Shown: one piece after another, positions 31,660-41,582 of the stretch
How positions within the stretch are numbered: position 1 is the stretch's first letter
How the letters are laid out: each line of letters starts with the position of its first letter
DNA from: Tricholomella constricta
Taxonomy: Eukaryota; Basidiomycota; Agaricomycetes; Agaricales; Lyophyllaceae
Direction of reading: 5' to 3'
Assembly (NCBI GenBank): GCA_013368375.1
Contig: JAACJP010000066.1
Location: 62,001-126,000, forward strand
DNA: 64,000 nt
Position numbers and translations under genes: made by a program
Notes under the pieces: generated by a model
Seen by the model: the letters and a program-made list of their open reading frames with translations, nothing else
What the model was told of the DNA's origin: nothing
Databases searched by the model: none

Positions 31660-34273
31660 CTAGTTATCTCCTTCATTCAGCTCATCCACATCTTCACCCA
31701 AAATAAGTGCATCGGAGAAGTCGGCAAAATGGCCAGCGGAGTAGGGGCCATGGACTGGATCCGGAGCCGGGCTCTCATCCGAATCCGAATCCGGGTCTGT
31801 CTCTGAGGCCTCTTCCGAGTCCGTATTGGCATTGCCATCCATTTCTGTGTCCGTGTCTGTGTCCGTATCACTTTGATGCTCGAATAAGCTTTCATGCTCA
31901 TCAGTGTCCCCTGCGCCTACGCTTACCTCATTGTCGATGTCCATTCGGTCAGAGGCGTCAAAGTCAAAATGGGATCCGGCTTCGCTTGGGATGGCTACCG
32001 GGTCCGGCTGGGAGGTGAAGTTGAAGTCTGATCCCGCTGCGCTTGGGGCCTGGACAGTGGCGTTGGATATTGTGGGGGCGATGGATGGCATCACGAAGTC
32101 AAAGTCGGATCGCGCTTCACTTGCAGCGCGGATGACAGGGCGAGTGGGCGACATAGAGAAGTCGAAATGGGAATGTGCCTCACTTGCAGCGCGGATGGAT
32201 CTGCCGGGTAACCGGATTGAAAAATCGAATTTGGAACCCGCCTGACTGCTGAGGTGTGGGCCAGGGCCAGTAGTATGTCTGGTGGGAGTGGGGGTAGCTG
32301 CGGGGTCAACATTGGGCACGGTGTTGACATTGAAGTCGAAGTCAGAACCCACCTCACTTTGAGGACCGGGATTGCGATCCGGATTTGTAAGCTCGACATC
32401 CGAACCCAGTTTGCTTGCCATATGAGCCGGGGGCACTTGACCAGCTGACGGGACAGAAAAGTCGAAATCCGAGGCGGCTTGGCATGCAGCGCGACCCGGC
32501 GGGATTGGAATAGCTCCGAAGTCAAAGTCCGAACCCGCCTCACTTGCAGGGCGAGGGGGGGCGATGGGAATGGCAAGGGGGACTTGACTGCCTAATGAGA
32601 AGTCGAAGTCCGAACCCGCCTCGCTTGCAGGCGGAGGGGCGGCGTCCGGAAGCGGCACGGAGAAGTCAAAGTCCGAACCCGCTGCGCTTGCAGGGCGAGG
32701 GGCGGCATCCGGAAATGGTGGGGAGAAGTCAAAATCCGAACCCGCTGCGCTTGCAGGGCGAGGGGCGGCATCCAGAAATGGTACGGAGAAAAAGTCCGGA
32801 CCTGCCTGGCTTGCGACGGGAATGTCACCCAACGCCGAGGAGATGTCACTGGCCTGTCCCACGGAAGAGTTGAGATCCAAGGGAGGCCTAACATCCTTGA
32901 ATTTGTTTTTTTTGGCCGTCCTTCCCTGCCCGGTAGCAAGAGTTTGCTTGGGGGGAGGCCAGCTCAGTCCTTGGCGGTCGGATGGCACATGGGGAGGGTC
33001 AGGAATCTGGAATGGGAGGGGAGGGGGCCCAGGGGAAGGTGGCCGGTACGATGGGACTCCGTGCCAATCCGGGAAACTCTTCGGATTCAACTCCGGAGGA
33101 GGTGCATTGTCAGCCGCAAGCTCCTCGAATCTTGGTCGCCGGGTCACATGCATAGACTCCGCTTCTGACCATTCACCTGTCAAGGTCCCCACAGGAAGAT
33201 CCCGTGCGTAATCGGAGAAGTCTCCCTCGGCTGCAGCACGCTGGAAGGCTGCAATAGCCTCCGCCCGGCTTAATCGAACGGGAGGCGTCCGGCCGCTTGA
33301 ATCCGGATCCGGTGTTCCGCCGCTCAAACCCGCCGTTCCCGTCATTCCATTTTCTGCCACATGCTTCTCCTTGAGGGCACCAATAAAGTGCAGTCGATGA
33401 AATCCCGCAGTGAGTCGAAGGTCTTGCAAGCGGCGGGTGCGGAATGTGGAGTGAGCACCTTGGACTTGCAGCCGCGTGTCAAGAAATGAATGTGCCGTTG
33501 CGGGTGGGGCAGCGGGGACAGACAGCCTACCAGCGACCGGGGCCTGACTCCGATGCACAGCAAGTGCATTCGCAATGTTAGCACTGTCCAGCAACGGAGA
33601 ATCTTCAAAGTCGGCCCACCAGACGCACTCGTAGTTGTCAACCCGGCGGGAAGGGTGACCGGATGGCAACCCGATGTCGAGGACAGTCCAGATTGCGGGC
33701 GACAGGAGCTGACTCAGTGTCCATCGTGGATGGTAGAAAAGGTCGTGAGACATGATTCGGATAAGGGGGGGTATATCACAAGCATGTGCCAGAACCGCAG
33801 CTGCACCGATGTGCGCCAGCACAAAGTCCTGGTTAAGGTGAGTAGAGGCAGGCGCGGATCACTGAATTTCATACCAGTTCGGCCGAAATATTTTCAGCCG
33901 CAAGTGTTTTCTGCTCTCGAGTCAGATTGGATTTACTGAGCAGGCTCGCAAATGCACAACGGAGGCGAGATTCGACATAGTATATGACCTCCTGTGCAAA
34001 TCTTGCATTCTCAGAGTGGTTACCCAGCTGCAAGTCTAGTGGCGTTGTCGGGTACAGTCCGGCCATGAGTGTAACTTCAGAAAGATCAGATTGTTGAAGA
34101 TCAGATTCCGTCAGGTAACAGTTTGTGTGACAGATGTGATGCCACTTGCCATATTTGGGCAATATAAAATGCCGGATCTGGGACCGGACACACATTTCGG
34201 AATCCGAATCCGATTCCGGTCCCGGACATTCATTATTTATCGTAGGCACAGACAGGTTCGTCCCTCCTGACAT
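31660..34273 (-). CDS. Hypothetical 855-aa protein with about a dozen SDFDF-type repeats
   Basis: Two exons, 33875-34273 and 31660-33828, join in frame across a 46-nt intron. The N-terminal 250 residues (for example IRHFILPKYGKWHHICHTNC and LRLTAGFHRLHFIGALKEKH) resemble an uncharacterised mushroom family with a small globular domain. From about residue 430 the protein is disordered and repeats a motif like (P)ASEAGSDFDFS with Pro-rich spacers, roughly 13 times. An Asp/Glu-rich tail ends DVDELNEGDN. The repeats look like short linear interaction motifs (acidic plus paired aromatic residues), but no partner is known. Element B is inserted 20 bp upstream of the start codon, so expression may be disturbed. 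Confidence 0.66.
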
Positions 34274-34293
34274 TTGAAATTTACATAGCTATC

Positions 34294-34769
34294 TGTTAGG
34301 GCGACCTCCAGTAGAGCTTAGTCGTACTGGCAGAGGGGAATCCAATGTTATTATTATGTACGGTAGAGAGAGCGTAAGTAAGGCCTACCTGGCAGAGGGG
34401 AATCCAATGAGAATAGAGTAAAGGATTCCCCCATGTCAGGAGGACGACTATATACGAGTATAATACGTGAGGGCCGGCTCTCTGGGTTGTATGGCACGTA
34501 AACGATAACGGGTGGACAGTGGCGCGTGTATGTACACGTTCCCGACGCTGTCCGATCCTCGTGGCTCAGGGTGCGGGCACGAGGTCAGGCGACCGATGTC
34601 GGGACGTCGGGCGTCGGGATCGGGCGCGCGCTGGAGGGAGAAGTAACGACAGGACTGTATAGGTATATACACCGACGCTTGGGTCGGAGCGTCGGGGGTC
34701 GGGAGCGATCGCACGCGTCGGGGGACGGTCGGTGAGCGTCGGAGGGCGCGAACGGGTGTTCCCCTAACA
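34294..34769 (-). repeat. 3' LTR of element B
   Basis: A 476-bp TG...CA sequence. It contains the self-primer segment AGAATAGAGTAA and TATATA, as in the 5' LTR. The adjacent internal sequence is a plus-strand TCACCCCCCCTTTT, the polypurine tract on the element strand. Confidence 0.93.
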
Positions 34770-34783
34770 TCACCCCCCCTTTT
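34770..34783 (-). promoter_or_regulatory. Polypurine tract of element B
   Basis: On the element strand AAAAGGGGGGGTGA abuts the 3' LTR, the expected site for priming plus-strand DNA synthesis. The same tract lies beside the LTRs ending at 41582 and 43998. Confidence 0.8.
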
Positions 34784-37700
34784 GAATCGCAACGACTCGG
34801 TGCGGGGTAGTGGTGGCGAAGACGGCCGGGGATAACGTGAATATGCCACGAATGTGGCGGGCAGCGTCGGGGTTGTCGCGGTGGAACTTGCGTACCAGGT
34901 CGGGGGCAGCGACATTTTCGCGAGGTTCCCATGAAGCTTCCTCGTAACCGTAGCCTTTCCACAGGACTTTGTACTGTAGTTTCTTGCGGAAGGTTCGGCT
35001 ATCGAGGATCTTTTCAACTTTGTAATGGGGTTCGTCGTCGATTATGTCGGGGGGAGGAGGGGGATCGGACCGACGACCTTCGATCGGATCAGCGACGGCG
35101 GGGATGAGCTTCACGACGTGGAAGACTGGGTGGATGCGCTTCATGGACTGAGGCAACAGGAGGCAGTATGCGAGTGAGCCGACTCGCCTTTGCACGACGA
35201 AAGGGCCAAGGTAGCGATGCGACAATTCCTTAGACGGTCGGGTCGTAGAAATGTCGGTCGCGTCCAAGTACACCTTGTCGCCAGGCTGGTAGTCGGGCGT
35301 CGGGGCGTGTCGCTGGTTGTAGTACCGCTCCATGTCGTCTTTGGCCTTTGAAAGCGCTGCCTTGGCTTCTTCCTGTGCTTCCTTCATGCGCTCCACGAAC
35401 TCGTCGGCCGACTCGTTCTTGGAAGTGCCCCGGCGCGGCTCAAAGCCCATGCGCGGATGTCGACCAGTGTCGAGCAGGAAAGGGGTCTGTTGTGTCGCCG
35501 AATGTACATGGTTATTGTAACTGAATTTGGCATCAGGCAGGAGATCCTCCCAGTCGTTCTGACGCTCGTTGCAGAAGACCCGCAAGAACTGTTCCAGCTC
35601 CTGATTGACGCGCTCCGTCTGTCCGTCGGTCTGTGGGTGGTACGCCGTCGAGGCCGACAGCTTGATACCCAGGAGTCTGTACAGTTCGCGCGTGAACTCG
35701 GCGACGAACTGTGGACCTCGATTGGAGACGAATGCGTCGGGGAGACCGTGCAGCTTCCAGACGTGGCGACGGTAGAGGTTCACGGCTCCCAAGGCCGAAC
35801 AGGTCGTGTGCGACGCGATGAAATGCGCGCGCTTTCCGACCGAATCCACAACGTTCATGATCGCGTCGTGGCCATTGGACTCGGGGATTTCGGTGATGAA
35901 GTCCACCGATACGATGTTCCATCGGCCTTCCGGGATTGGGAGCGGCTGCAGCTGTCCGACAGGGAGTTGGCGTCGTGGCTTTGTGCGCAAGCACATGTCG
36001 CAGGTGCGGGTGTAGGACCCAATGAAACGCGACACCTGGGGCCACCAGTAGTTGCGCGATACCAGTTCTAACGTCTTCCAGCGACCGGGGTGACCGGCGA
36101 CCTTGGAGTCGTGGTGCTGCTCCACAATGCGTCGGCGGAGGTCTGGGACGTTCGGGACATAGATTCGTCCACGAAACGTGAGCAGACCGCCTTCCTCTCC
36201 CCACTCGCCGAAGCGTAGGGAGCGACCGGCGATCTTGGACGCCTTGACCAGTTGCGCCGCTTTCGCGACCGCATCCTCCTGCGCTCCGTCGCGATTGCCT
36301 TTGCGGATCGCTTTCAGCACGTCGTCCTCTTCTCCGACCGGTGCAAGACCTTCGGTCGCGCGAACGGCAAAGAACTCGGGTTTGAGCAGTACGATGTCGG
36401 CGTTGTCAGCACTTCCGTCGCCGTGGTCGGAGCGACGCGATAGCGCATCGGGTTTGCCCATGCTATGGCCAGGACGGTGGTGGAGGGCGAAGTCGAAGTT
36501 GGCGAGGTAGAGCGACCATCGGGCTTGCCGCCGATTGAGTTTCTTTGCGGTGAGGAAGTACTCGAGGTTCTTGTGGTCGGTCCAGATCTCCACCTTGTGC
36601 TTTGCGCCTTCTACGAAGTGTCGCCACTCCTCCAGAGACCAGATGATCGCTAGCATCTCCTTGTCATGGATCTCGTAGTTCTGCTCGACGGCGTTCAAGC
36701 TCTTCGAGTAGAACGCGACCGGATGCCACTTGCCATCGGCCGGCGACTCTTGCGACAGGACCGCGCCCGTGGCGAAGTCGGACGAGTCCGCTTCGATGCG
36801 GTACGGTCGGTCATCGTCGGGGAACGCGAGCACCGGTCGCGACGTGATCGCAGACTTCAGGAGGCCAAAGGCCGACTGCTCCGACTCTCCCCATCGCCAG
36901 GCGATGTCCTTGCCCGTCAGATCGAACAGGGGTCGGGCGTGATGCGAGAAGTCCTGGATGAACCGTCGGTAGAAGTTAGTGAAGCCGAGGAACGCTTGCA
37001 CTTCCTTCTTGTTCTTCGGCGCCGGCCATTCCAACACTCCAGCGACTTTAACCGGGTCCATCTCCGCTTGCCCTTGCGAAATGATCAGCCCAAGATACTC
37101 GATCTTGGTCTGTTCGAATTCGCATTTCTCGGGCTTTAGGAACAACTGATGTTCGCGGAGTCGGTCCAGTACCAGTCGCGCGACCCGACGGTGGTCCTCT
37201 AGAGTCTTGGTATAAATCAAGATGTCGTCGAGGTACACGCAAACCACACCTTCGGCGATCAGATCGCGGAAGATATCGTTCATCATGGTCTGGAATGTGG
37301 CGGGGCTGTTCGTGAGGCCGAAAAACATGACGAGCGGCTCGAAGAGACCGCGGTTCGTCCGAAACGCTGCCTTCCACTCGTCGCCTTCCTTGATCCGAAC
37401 GTTGTTGTACCCCCATCGGACGTCCAACTTGGTGAAGTACCGCGCGCCGCGAAGGTTATTCACCAGTTCGCTAATGAGGGGCAGCGGGTATCGGTTCTTC
37501 ACTGTGAGTGCATTGAGCGTCCGATAGTCCTGAACCAGTCGGAGCGACCCATCCTTCTTCTTGATGAAGAACACCGGCGACGCCATAGGCGACTTCGACG
37601 GTCGGATCCGACCCGACTCGAGGTTCTCTTTGAGGAACGCGTCGAGTTCAACCTGTTCCGCCGGGGACAGCGGGTAGACCTTCGTGCCGGTCGGCGACGC

Positions 37701-38789
37701 GCCCGGCTCCAGTTCAATGGCGTGGTCCCATTGCTTGCGCTCCGGGAGCTCATCAAACGCGACTTTGGAGAATACATCTTCAAAGTCATGGAGGTGGGTC
37801 GGTACGGCGTCACGGAACGTTTTGGGCACGGAGTTAGCAGCGTGCGCTTCCGCAAGTCGCTGCGATGTCGTTTGGCTGGCCCGAATATGTTCGGCGGTCG
37901 GGGTCGGGTGTATCGCGGTCGCGAAGATGCGATCACCGTTAAGGAAGGTCTCCGTCAGGAAGTCGTCGGACTCTGGGTCGGGTTCCTCCAGGATCGGAGT
38001 GTAGGGAAGGAACTCGTCGTCATCAGAGTCGTCCTCAACGTACGGGTTGGTCGGGACGCGCAGGTCGGGCTCAGTCATCGGAATACCATCGGCTCGACAG
38101 GCGCGGACCGCTGCGCGCACTTTGGTGCGTGCGCGCCGATTGGCTTTGACCTCATCCTTGCAGGTGTCGCACTGCGTCGGACAGCGACTCATTTTCACCT
38201 CCTTGGTCTCCCAGTCGATCTCGGGGTTGTGGTTTTTAAGCCAGTTGAACCCGAGGATCATGTCGAGCTTGCCTAACTGGGTGACCCCGAAGACGGCTCG
38301 TTCGGTGTGGCCATCGTATCGCAAAACGGCTTCTACGATGCAAGAGACCGAACCGCCTTCGTTAAGGGTGCCGTCTACATTGTAAACCGGGGATGGCCGA
38401 CTAAGCGCCTTGGTCGTGAGCTTGTGTTTCTCGACGAACGCGACATTGAGAAAGCTGCCGGTCGCTCCGCTGTCCACTAGCGCAGTGACGGCGTGCGACT
38501 CCTGGGTGTCGGTGGTCTCCAGTTCAACGTTGAGCCACAAGGATCTGGGACAGGGGGAGGCGGCGGCGATGAAGCGACTCGGAAGTCGCTTTTCCCAGCG
38601 GGGTAGGCCGCGACGCGACGGAGCGATCGGCTTTGCAACTGCGATTGGTGTCATCGGGTCGGAGGGGTTTTGTACGTCTTTGTCGGTCGGTTCACTCGTA
38701 GGAATAGCAGCAATATTAGGTGTATTGGCGTATTCTACGGATAAAGGAGCGAACCGATTACGACTAGACAACGGGGGCGTACGTTCCAC
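34770..38789 (-). CDS. pol: Pol polyprotein of element B (protease-RT-RNaseH-integrase-chromodomain), 1339 aa
   Basis: Domains in order: a variable N-terminus, retropepsin (LVDSGATGSF, about residue 107), RT (FGLTNSPATFQ and VYLDDILIYT), RNase H (RIEADSSDFATGAVLSQ), integrase zinc finger (HHDSKVAGHPG to CDMC), DDE core (SVDFITEIPES, then FVSNRGPQF, then AYHPQTDGQTERVNQELE) and a chromodomain ([27 protein letters not shown]). The second catalytic Asp of the integrase is Asn here, while elements C and D keep Asp at this site; integration by this copy should fail unless helped in trans. Pol is in the -1 frame relative to gag and its open frame overlaps the gag stop, so 38789 is only the first in-frame start-like codon. 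The true product is likely a gag-pol fusion. Confidence 0.92.
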   Translation of the reverse strand: MERTPPLSSRNRFAPLSVEYANTPNIAAIPTSEPTDKDVQNPSDPMTPIAVAKPIAPSRRGLPRWEKRLPSRFIAAASPCPRSLWLNVELETTDTQESHAVTALVDSGATGSFLNVAFVEKHKLTTKALSRPSPVYNVDGTLNEGGSVSCIVEAVLRYDGHTERAVFGVTQLGKLDMILGFNWLKNHNPEIDWETKEVKMSRCPTQCDTCKDEVKANRRARTKVRAAVRACRADGIPMTEPDLRVPTNPYVEDDSDDDEFLPYTPILEEPDPESDDFLTETFLNGDRIFATAIHPTPTAEHIRASQTTSQRLAEAHAANSVPKTFRDAVPTHLHDFEDVFSKVAFDELPERKQWDHAIELEPGASPTGTKVYPLSPAEQVELDAFLKENLESGRIRPSKSPMASPVFFIKKKDGSLRLVQDYRTLNALTVKNRYPLPLISELVNNLRGARYFTKLDVRWGYNNVRIKEGDEWKAAFRTNRGLFEPLVMFFGLTNSPATFQTMMNDIFRDLIAEGVVCVYLDDILIYTKTLEDHRRVARLVLDRLREHQLFLKPEKCEFEQTKIEYLGLIISQGQAEMDPVKVAGVLEWPAPKNKKEVQAFLGFTNFYRRFIQDFSHHARPLFDLTGKDIAWRWGESEQSAFGLLKSAITSRPVLAFPDDDRPYRIEADSSDFATGAVLSQESPADGKWHPVAFYSKSLNAVEQNYEIHDKEMLAIIWSLEEWRHFVEGAKHKVEIWTDHKNLEYFLTAKKLNRRQARWSLYLANFDFALHHRPGHSMGKPDALSRRSDHGDGSADNADIVLLKPEFFAVRATEGLAPVGEEDDVLKAIRKGNRDGAQEDAVAKAAQLVKASKIAGRSLRFGEWGEEGGLLTFRGRIYVPNVPDLRRRIVEQHHDSKVAGHPGRWKTLELVSRNYWWPQVSRFIGSYTRTCDMCLRTKPRRQLPVGQLQPLPIPEGRWNIVSVDFITEIPESNGHDAIMNVVDSVGKRAHFIASHTTCSALGAVNLYRRHVWKLHGLPDAFVSNRGPQFVAEFTRELYRLLGIKLSASTAYHPQTDGQTERVNQELEQFLRVFCNERQNDWEDLLPDAKFSYNNHVHSATQQTPFLLDTGRHPRMGFEPRRGTSKNESADEFVERMKEAQEEAKAALSKAKDDMERYYNQRHAPTPDYQPGDKVYLDATDISTTRPSKELSHRYLGPFVVQRRVGSLAYCLLLPQSMKRIHPVFHVVKLIPAVADPIEGRRSDPPPPPDIIDDEPHYKVEKILDSRTFRKKLQYKVLWKGYGYEEASWEPRENVAAPDLVRKFHRDNPDAARHIRGIFTLSPAVFATTTPHRVVAIQKGG

Positions 38790-38800
38790 CTGTTGTGCGA

Positions 38801-39994
38801 TTAAAAACCCTCCTCGGCGTCGGAGGCGCCCTCGTCGGCGGGGACTGCGTCCTTGCGGGCTAGACGTTCCATGATAAGCGCCTCTAGCTCGTCATCGAGC
38901 ATGTGGCGCACGTCCCAGCGCAAAGGGCAGTCGCGAGAGTAGTGACCCTTCTTCTTGCACCGGAAGCAGTGGTCGTCAGCAGGCGCGGCTTTGTCGCGCA
39001 TGCGATCTACGTCCATCGGGACGCCTTGGGGGAGCGGCTTCGGTGCCGGTGCGACAGGAGCGCGAGGGGCGGGGGGAGCGGGAGCGGGAGTGGGAGTGGG
39101 GGCGGTAGCGAACACCCATCGTGCAGCTACAGCGGCGGTCGGGCGATTGTCCGACGCCTTTGTCTGGACCATCCGACGGTGGAAGTCGTCCTCCGACCTC
39201 ATGATAAAATCTTGAGAGCGGGCGATCCTCAGCCACTCCTCAATCTTCTCGTCGTGCGGGCGACCCGTGGTGATGCTTCCGAGTCGCCTCGAAAGCTTCG
39301 GGTCCATGCCCCAACGGAATTTGAGGACCAGGTGGCGCCCATCGGGGTAACCTGCCTTGACCCACAAGGATCGGAACGAGTCGATGTACTCGTCGATCGA
39401 CCGACCGTTCTGGAAGTACGCCGTCGACTCCAAGATGAGCGCGGCATCGGCGACCTCGTCGAAGAGGAAGAACTCGCCGCGGAAGGTGCTTTCGAAGTCC
39501 TTCCAGGTGGGAAAGACGTCCTTGGCGGTTCCGAACTGGAACACCCGACTGACGAAGTCGGCGGCTCGTCCATGCTGCATGTACGACAGCACCCATATGA
39601 TTCGGGCGTGGTCGTCGGCGAAACTTCCCCCGCACAAGGAGAAGTAGAGGTTGCAGGCGTTCCAGAACGCGCGACCGCCCGATCGGGCGCCGTCGTAAAT
39701 GGGAGGGGGCGACGGTCGGAGGTGGTGCGATCCCGATCGCGGAGGGCCTGGCGGCGGAGTGGACATCTCAGGCGGCGGAGGGGTCGTGTCTGCTTCGGGA
39801 GCAGCGGGGGTGGGGTCGGGGGGAGTTCCCGACATGAATCTTTCGAAAAGAGCGGAGAGGCGGTCCATAGAGGCCGAGTTGGAGGTGTTGGAGGCGGAGA
39901 GAGCCGAAATTGTGGCTTCCATATTCGCCAACCGCTCCTCCGTCGTGAGGAAGGGAGAGAGCGGTCGCTGCGACATGTCACCAAATTCGGACAT
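38801..39994 (-). CDS. gag: Gag protein of element B, 397 aa
   Basis: It starts MSEFGDMSQRPLSPFLTTEE, with a short coiled-coil-like segment (ERLANMEATISALSAS), then a Pro-rich linker, a capsid-like helical domain (PPPIYDGARSGGRAFWNAC to EEWLRIARSQDF) and a CCHC zinc knuckle CFRCKKKGHYSRDC near the C-terminus. It would form the virus-like particle and bind the element RNA. The last codons read GGT TTT TAA; pol is open in the -1 frame across this stop (TTT TTA ATC), so slippage on the T run could make gag-pol. Confidence 0.93.
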   Translation of the reverse strand: MSEFGDMSQRPLSPFLTTEERLANMEATISALSASNTSNSASMDRLSALFERFMSGTPPDPTPAAPEADTTPPPPEMSTPPPGPPRSGSHHLRPSPPPIYDGARSGGRAFWNACNLYFSLCGGSFADDHARIIWVLSYMQHGRAADFVSRVFQFGTAKDVFPTWKDFESTFRGEFFLFDEVADAALILESTAYFQNGRSIDEYIDSFRSLWVKAGYPDGRHLVLKFRWGMDPKLSRRLGSITTGRPHDEKIEEWLRIARSQDFIMRSEDDFHRRMVQTKASDNRPTAAVAARWVFATAPTPTPAPAPPAPRAPVAPAPKPLPQGVPMDVDRMRDKAAPADDHCFRCKKKGHYSRDCPLRWDVRHMLDDELEALIMERLARKDAVPADEGASDAEEGF

Positions 39995-40107
39995 CTCGAA
40001 ACGGGACTGGGCGGGCGATCGGAGCGAGCGCGCGTTGGACGGTCGCGTGTAGCAGACGCGTGTTTCGGCACGGAAGCGGATCGGTCGGCTTCGTCGGGTT
40101 TCTAGAG

Positions 40108-40119
40108 TTACTCTATTCT
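40108..40119 (-). promoter_or_regulatory. Self-priming primer-binding site of element B
   Basis: TTACTCTATTCT (plus strand), 2 nt from the 5' LTR, is the exact reverse complement of AGAATAGAGTAA inside the LTR (40237-40248). No tRNA-type TGG site is present. This is the arrangement of Tf1/sushi self-priming elements. Confidence 0.75.
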
Positions 40120-40121
40120 GC

Positions 40122-40612
40122 TGTTAGGGCAACCTCAGAGCAGAGCTTAGTCGTACTGGCAGAGGGGAATCCAATGTTATATTAGGTACGATAAAGAGAG
40201 CGTAAGTAAACCTACCTGGCAGAGGGGGATCCAATGAGAATAGAGTAAAGGATTCCCCCATGTCAGGAGGACGACTATATACGAGTATAATACGTGAGGG
40301 CCGGCTCTCTGGGGTGTATGGCACGTAAACGATAACGGGTGGACAGTGGCGCATGTATGTACACGTTCCCGACGCTGTCCGATCCTCGTGGCTCAGGGTG
40401 CGGGCACGAGGTCGGGCGACCGATGTCGGGACGTCGGGCGTCGGGATCGGGCGCGCGCTGGAGGGAGAAGTAACGACAGGACTGTATAGGTATATACACC
40501 GACACTTGGGTCGGAGCGTCGGGGGTCGGGATTGCGAACGGTCGGGAGCGATCGCACGCGTCGGGGGACGGTCGGTGAGCGTCGGAGGGCGCGAACGGGT
40601 GTTCCCCTAACA
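40122..40612 (-). repeat. 5' LTR of element B
   Basis: A 491-bp TG...CA sequence. On the element strand TATATA (40276-40281) lies about 28 nt upstream of the self-primer segment 40248-40237, so transcription probably starts at or close to that segment (start of R). Flanked by the target duplication CTATC. Confidence 0.93.
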
Positions 40613-40616
40613 CTAT

Positions 40617-41077
40617 CTATGATTGAGATACATGTGTCGGATTAATTTTCAGAAAGGTTTGATCCGCCCTGGCAGCCAGGAGCTCATAGGCAGCCACTTT
40701 CCGCGCGGCATAAGCAGCGGGCCCGGCTTCCGGTCTCATTCCGCGCTCCTTCCAGATGTTTGATTGATGGTGAAGGTATCTGACCGTCCAGTTCATCTCG
40801 TATCCGAGCAGTTGGAACTCTTCCCGCCACCGCTGCCGTTGTGCACGAGCCCGCAAGAAGTGAACCCGGTTGACTGAGTAGAAGTTCAGAAAAATGTAGA
40901 CGGGTTAACAGAATACATACACTCGACGACTGCCCTCGGGTTATCAGCGGGAAGGTCATTGACCCGCCAGATCCACGAGAGACGTTGTGTGGATGCACCT
41001 GCAAGATTTGGATCCCGGATTGCTGTACTGCTGTGCAGATCCTGTGGCTCCAAGACCTTGTACATTTGCAATACTTC
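40617..41077 (-). pseudogene. C-terminal fragment resembling KDZ-type transposase proteins
   Basis: Two exon pieces, 40921-41077 (cut at its 5' end by the LTR at 41078) and 40617-40873, splice in frame and end at a TAG at 40617-40619. The encoded segment includes QRLSWIWRVND, NRVHFLRARAQRQRWREEF and LLGYEMNWTVRYLHHQSNIW. This resembles the C-terminal tail of Kyakuja-Dileera-Zisupton (KDZ) transposase proteins of mushrooms, though I rely on remembered family character, not an alignment. The catalytic part is missing. Before the insertion of element B its stop lay about 25 bp upstream of the region before the 34273 start codon. Confidence 0.5.
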
Positions 41078-41582
41078 TGTTAGGGCGACCTTCGGAGCGG
41101 AGCTGGGTCGCACTGGCAAAGGGGAATCCGAAGTTATATTGATGTACAGTAACAAACGTAGGTAAGGCTCACCTGGCAAAGGGGAATCCGAAGAGAATAG
41201 TGTAAAGGATTCCCCGATGCCAGAGGGCTGACTATATACGAGTGTAGGACGTGAGGGCCGGTCCTCCAGAGTGTACTGTACATGTAATAATAACGAATGG
41301 TGTGCGGCGCGTGTATGGACACGTTCCCGACGCTGTCCGATCCTCGTGGCTCAGGGTACGGGCATGAGGCGGGACAGCCGACATCGGGATGTCGGGTGGT
41401 CGGGATCGGCGTCGGGCGCGCGCAGGGAGAGATGGGAAACGACAGGAAGTGTGTAAGTATATACACCGACGCTTGGGTCGGGGCGTCGGGGTCGGGATCG
41501 CGATCGGTCAGTCGGGGGCGATCGCATGAGTCGGGGAACAATCGGTGAGTGTTGGAGGGTGCAAACAGGAGTTCCCCTGACA
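41078..41582 (-). repeat. Left LTR of element C (D-type)
   Basis: TGTTAGGGCGACCTTCGGAG to CCCCTGACA. It is almost identical to the LTR at 59231-59761 apart from one missing 26-bp internal repeat. Followed by the polypurine-tract complement. Confidence 0.92.

Larger units (their letters stand above)
34294..40612 (-). mobile_element. Element B: complete Ty3/gypsy chromovirus with target duplication
   Basis: LTRs at 34294-34769 (3') and 40122-40612 (5') bound gag (38801-39994) and pol (34770-38789), all on the minus strand. The whole is flanked by CTATC on both sides (34289-34293 and 40613-40617), a perfect 5-bp target duplication. A purine-only tract lies next to the 3' LTR. The LTRs differ by a short indel and several substitutions, so the insertion is not brand new. 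Both ORFs are open, but integrase carries a catalytic-site change (see pol). Confidence 0.95.

Noticed and set aside
38903..40105. 400-aa plus-strand ORF opposite the gag of element B
   Set aside because: It is the antisense of an intact gag with zinc knuckle; the Arg/Gly-rich composition is that of a shadow frame, and unlike the 44834 gene it has no intron structure.
40100..40125. tRNA-type primer-binding site for the LTR elements
   Set aside because: No TGG-initial site follows any LTR; complementarity to the LTR itself explains the leader better.
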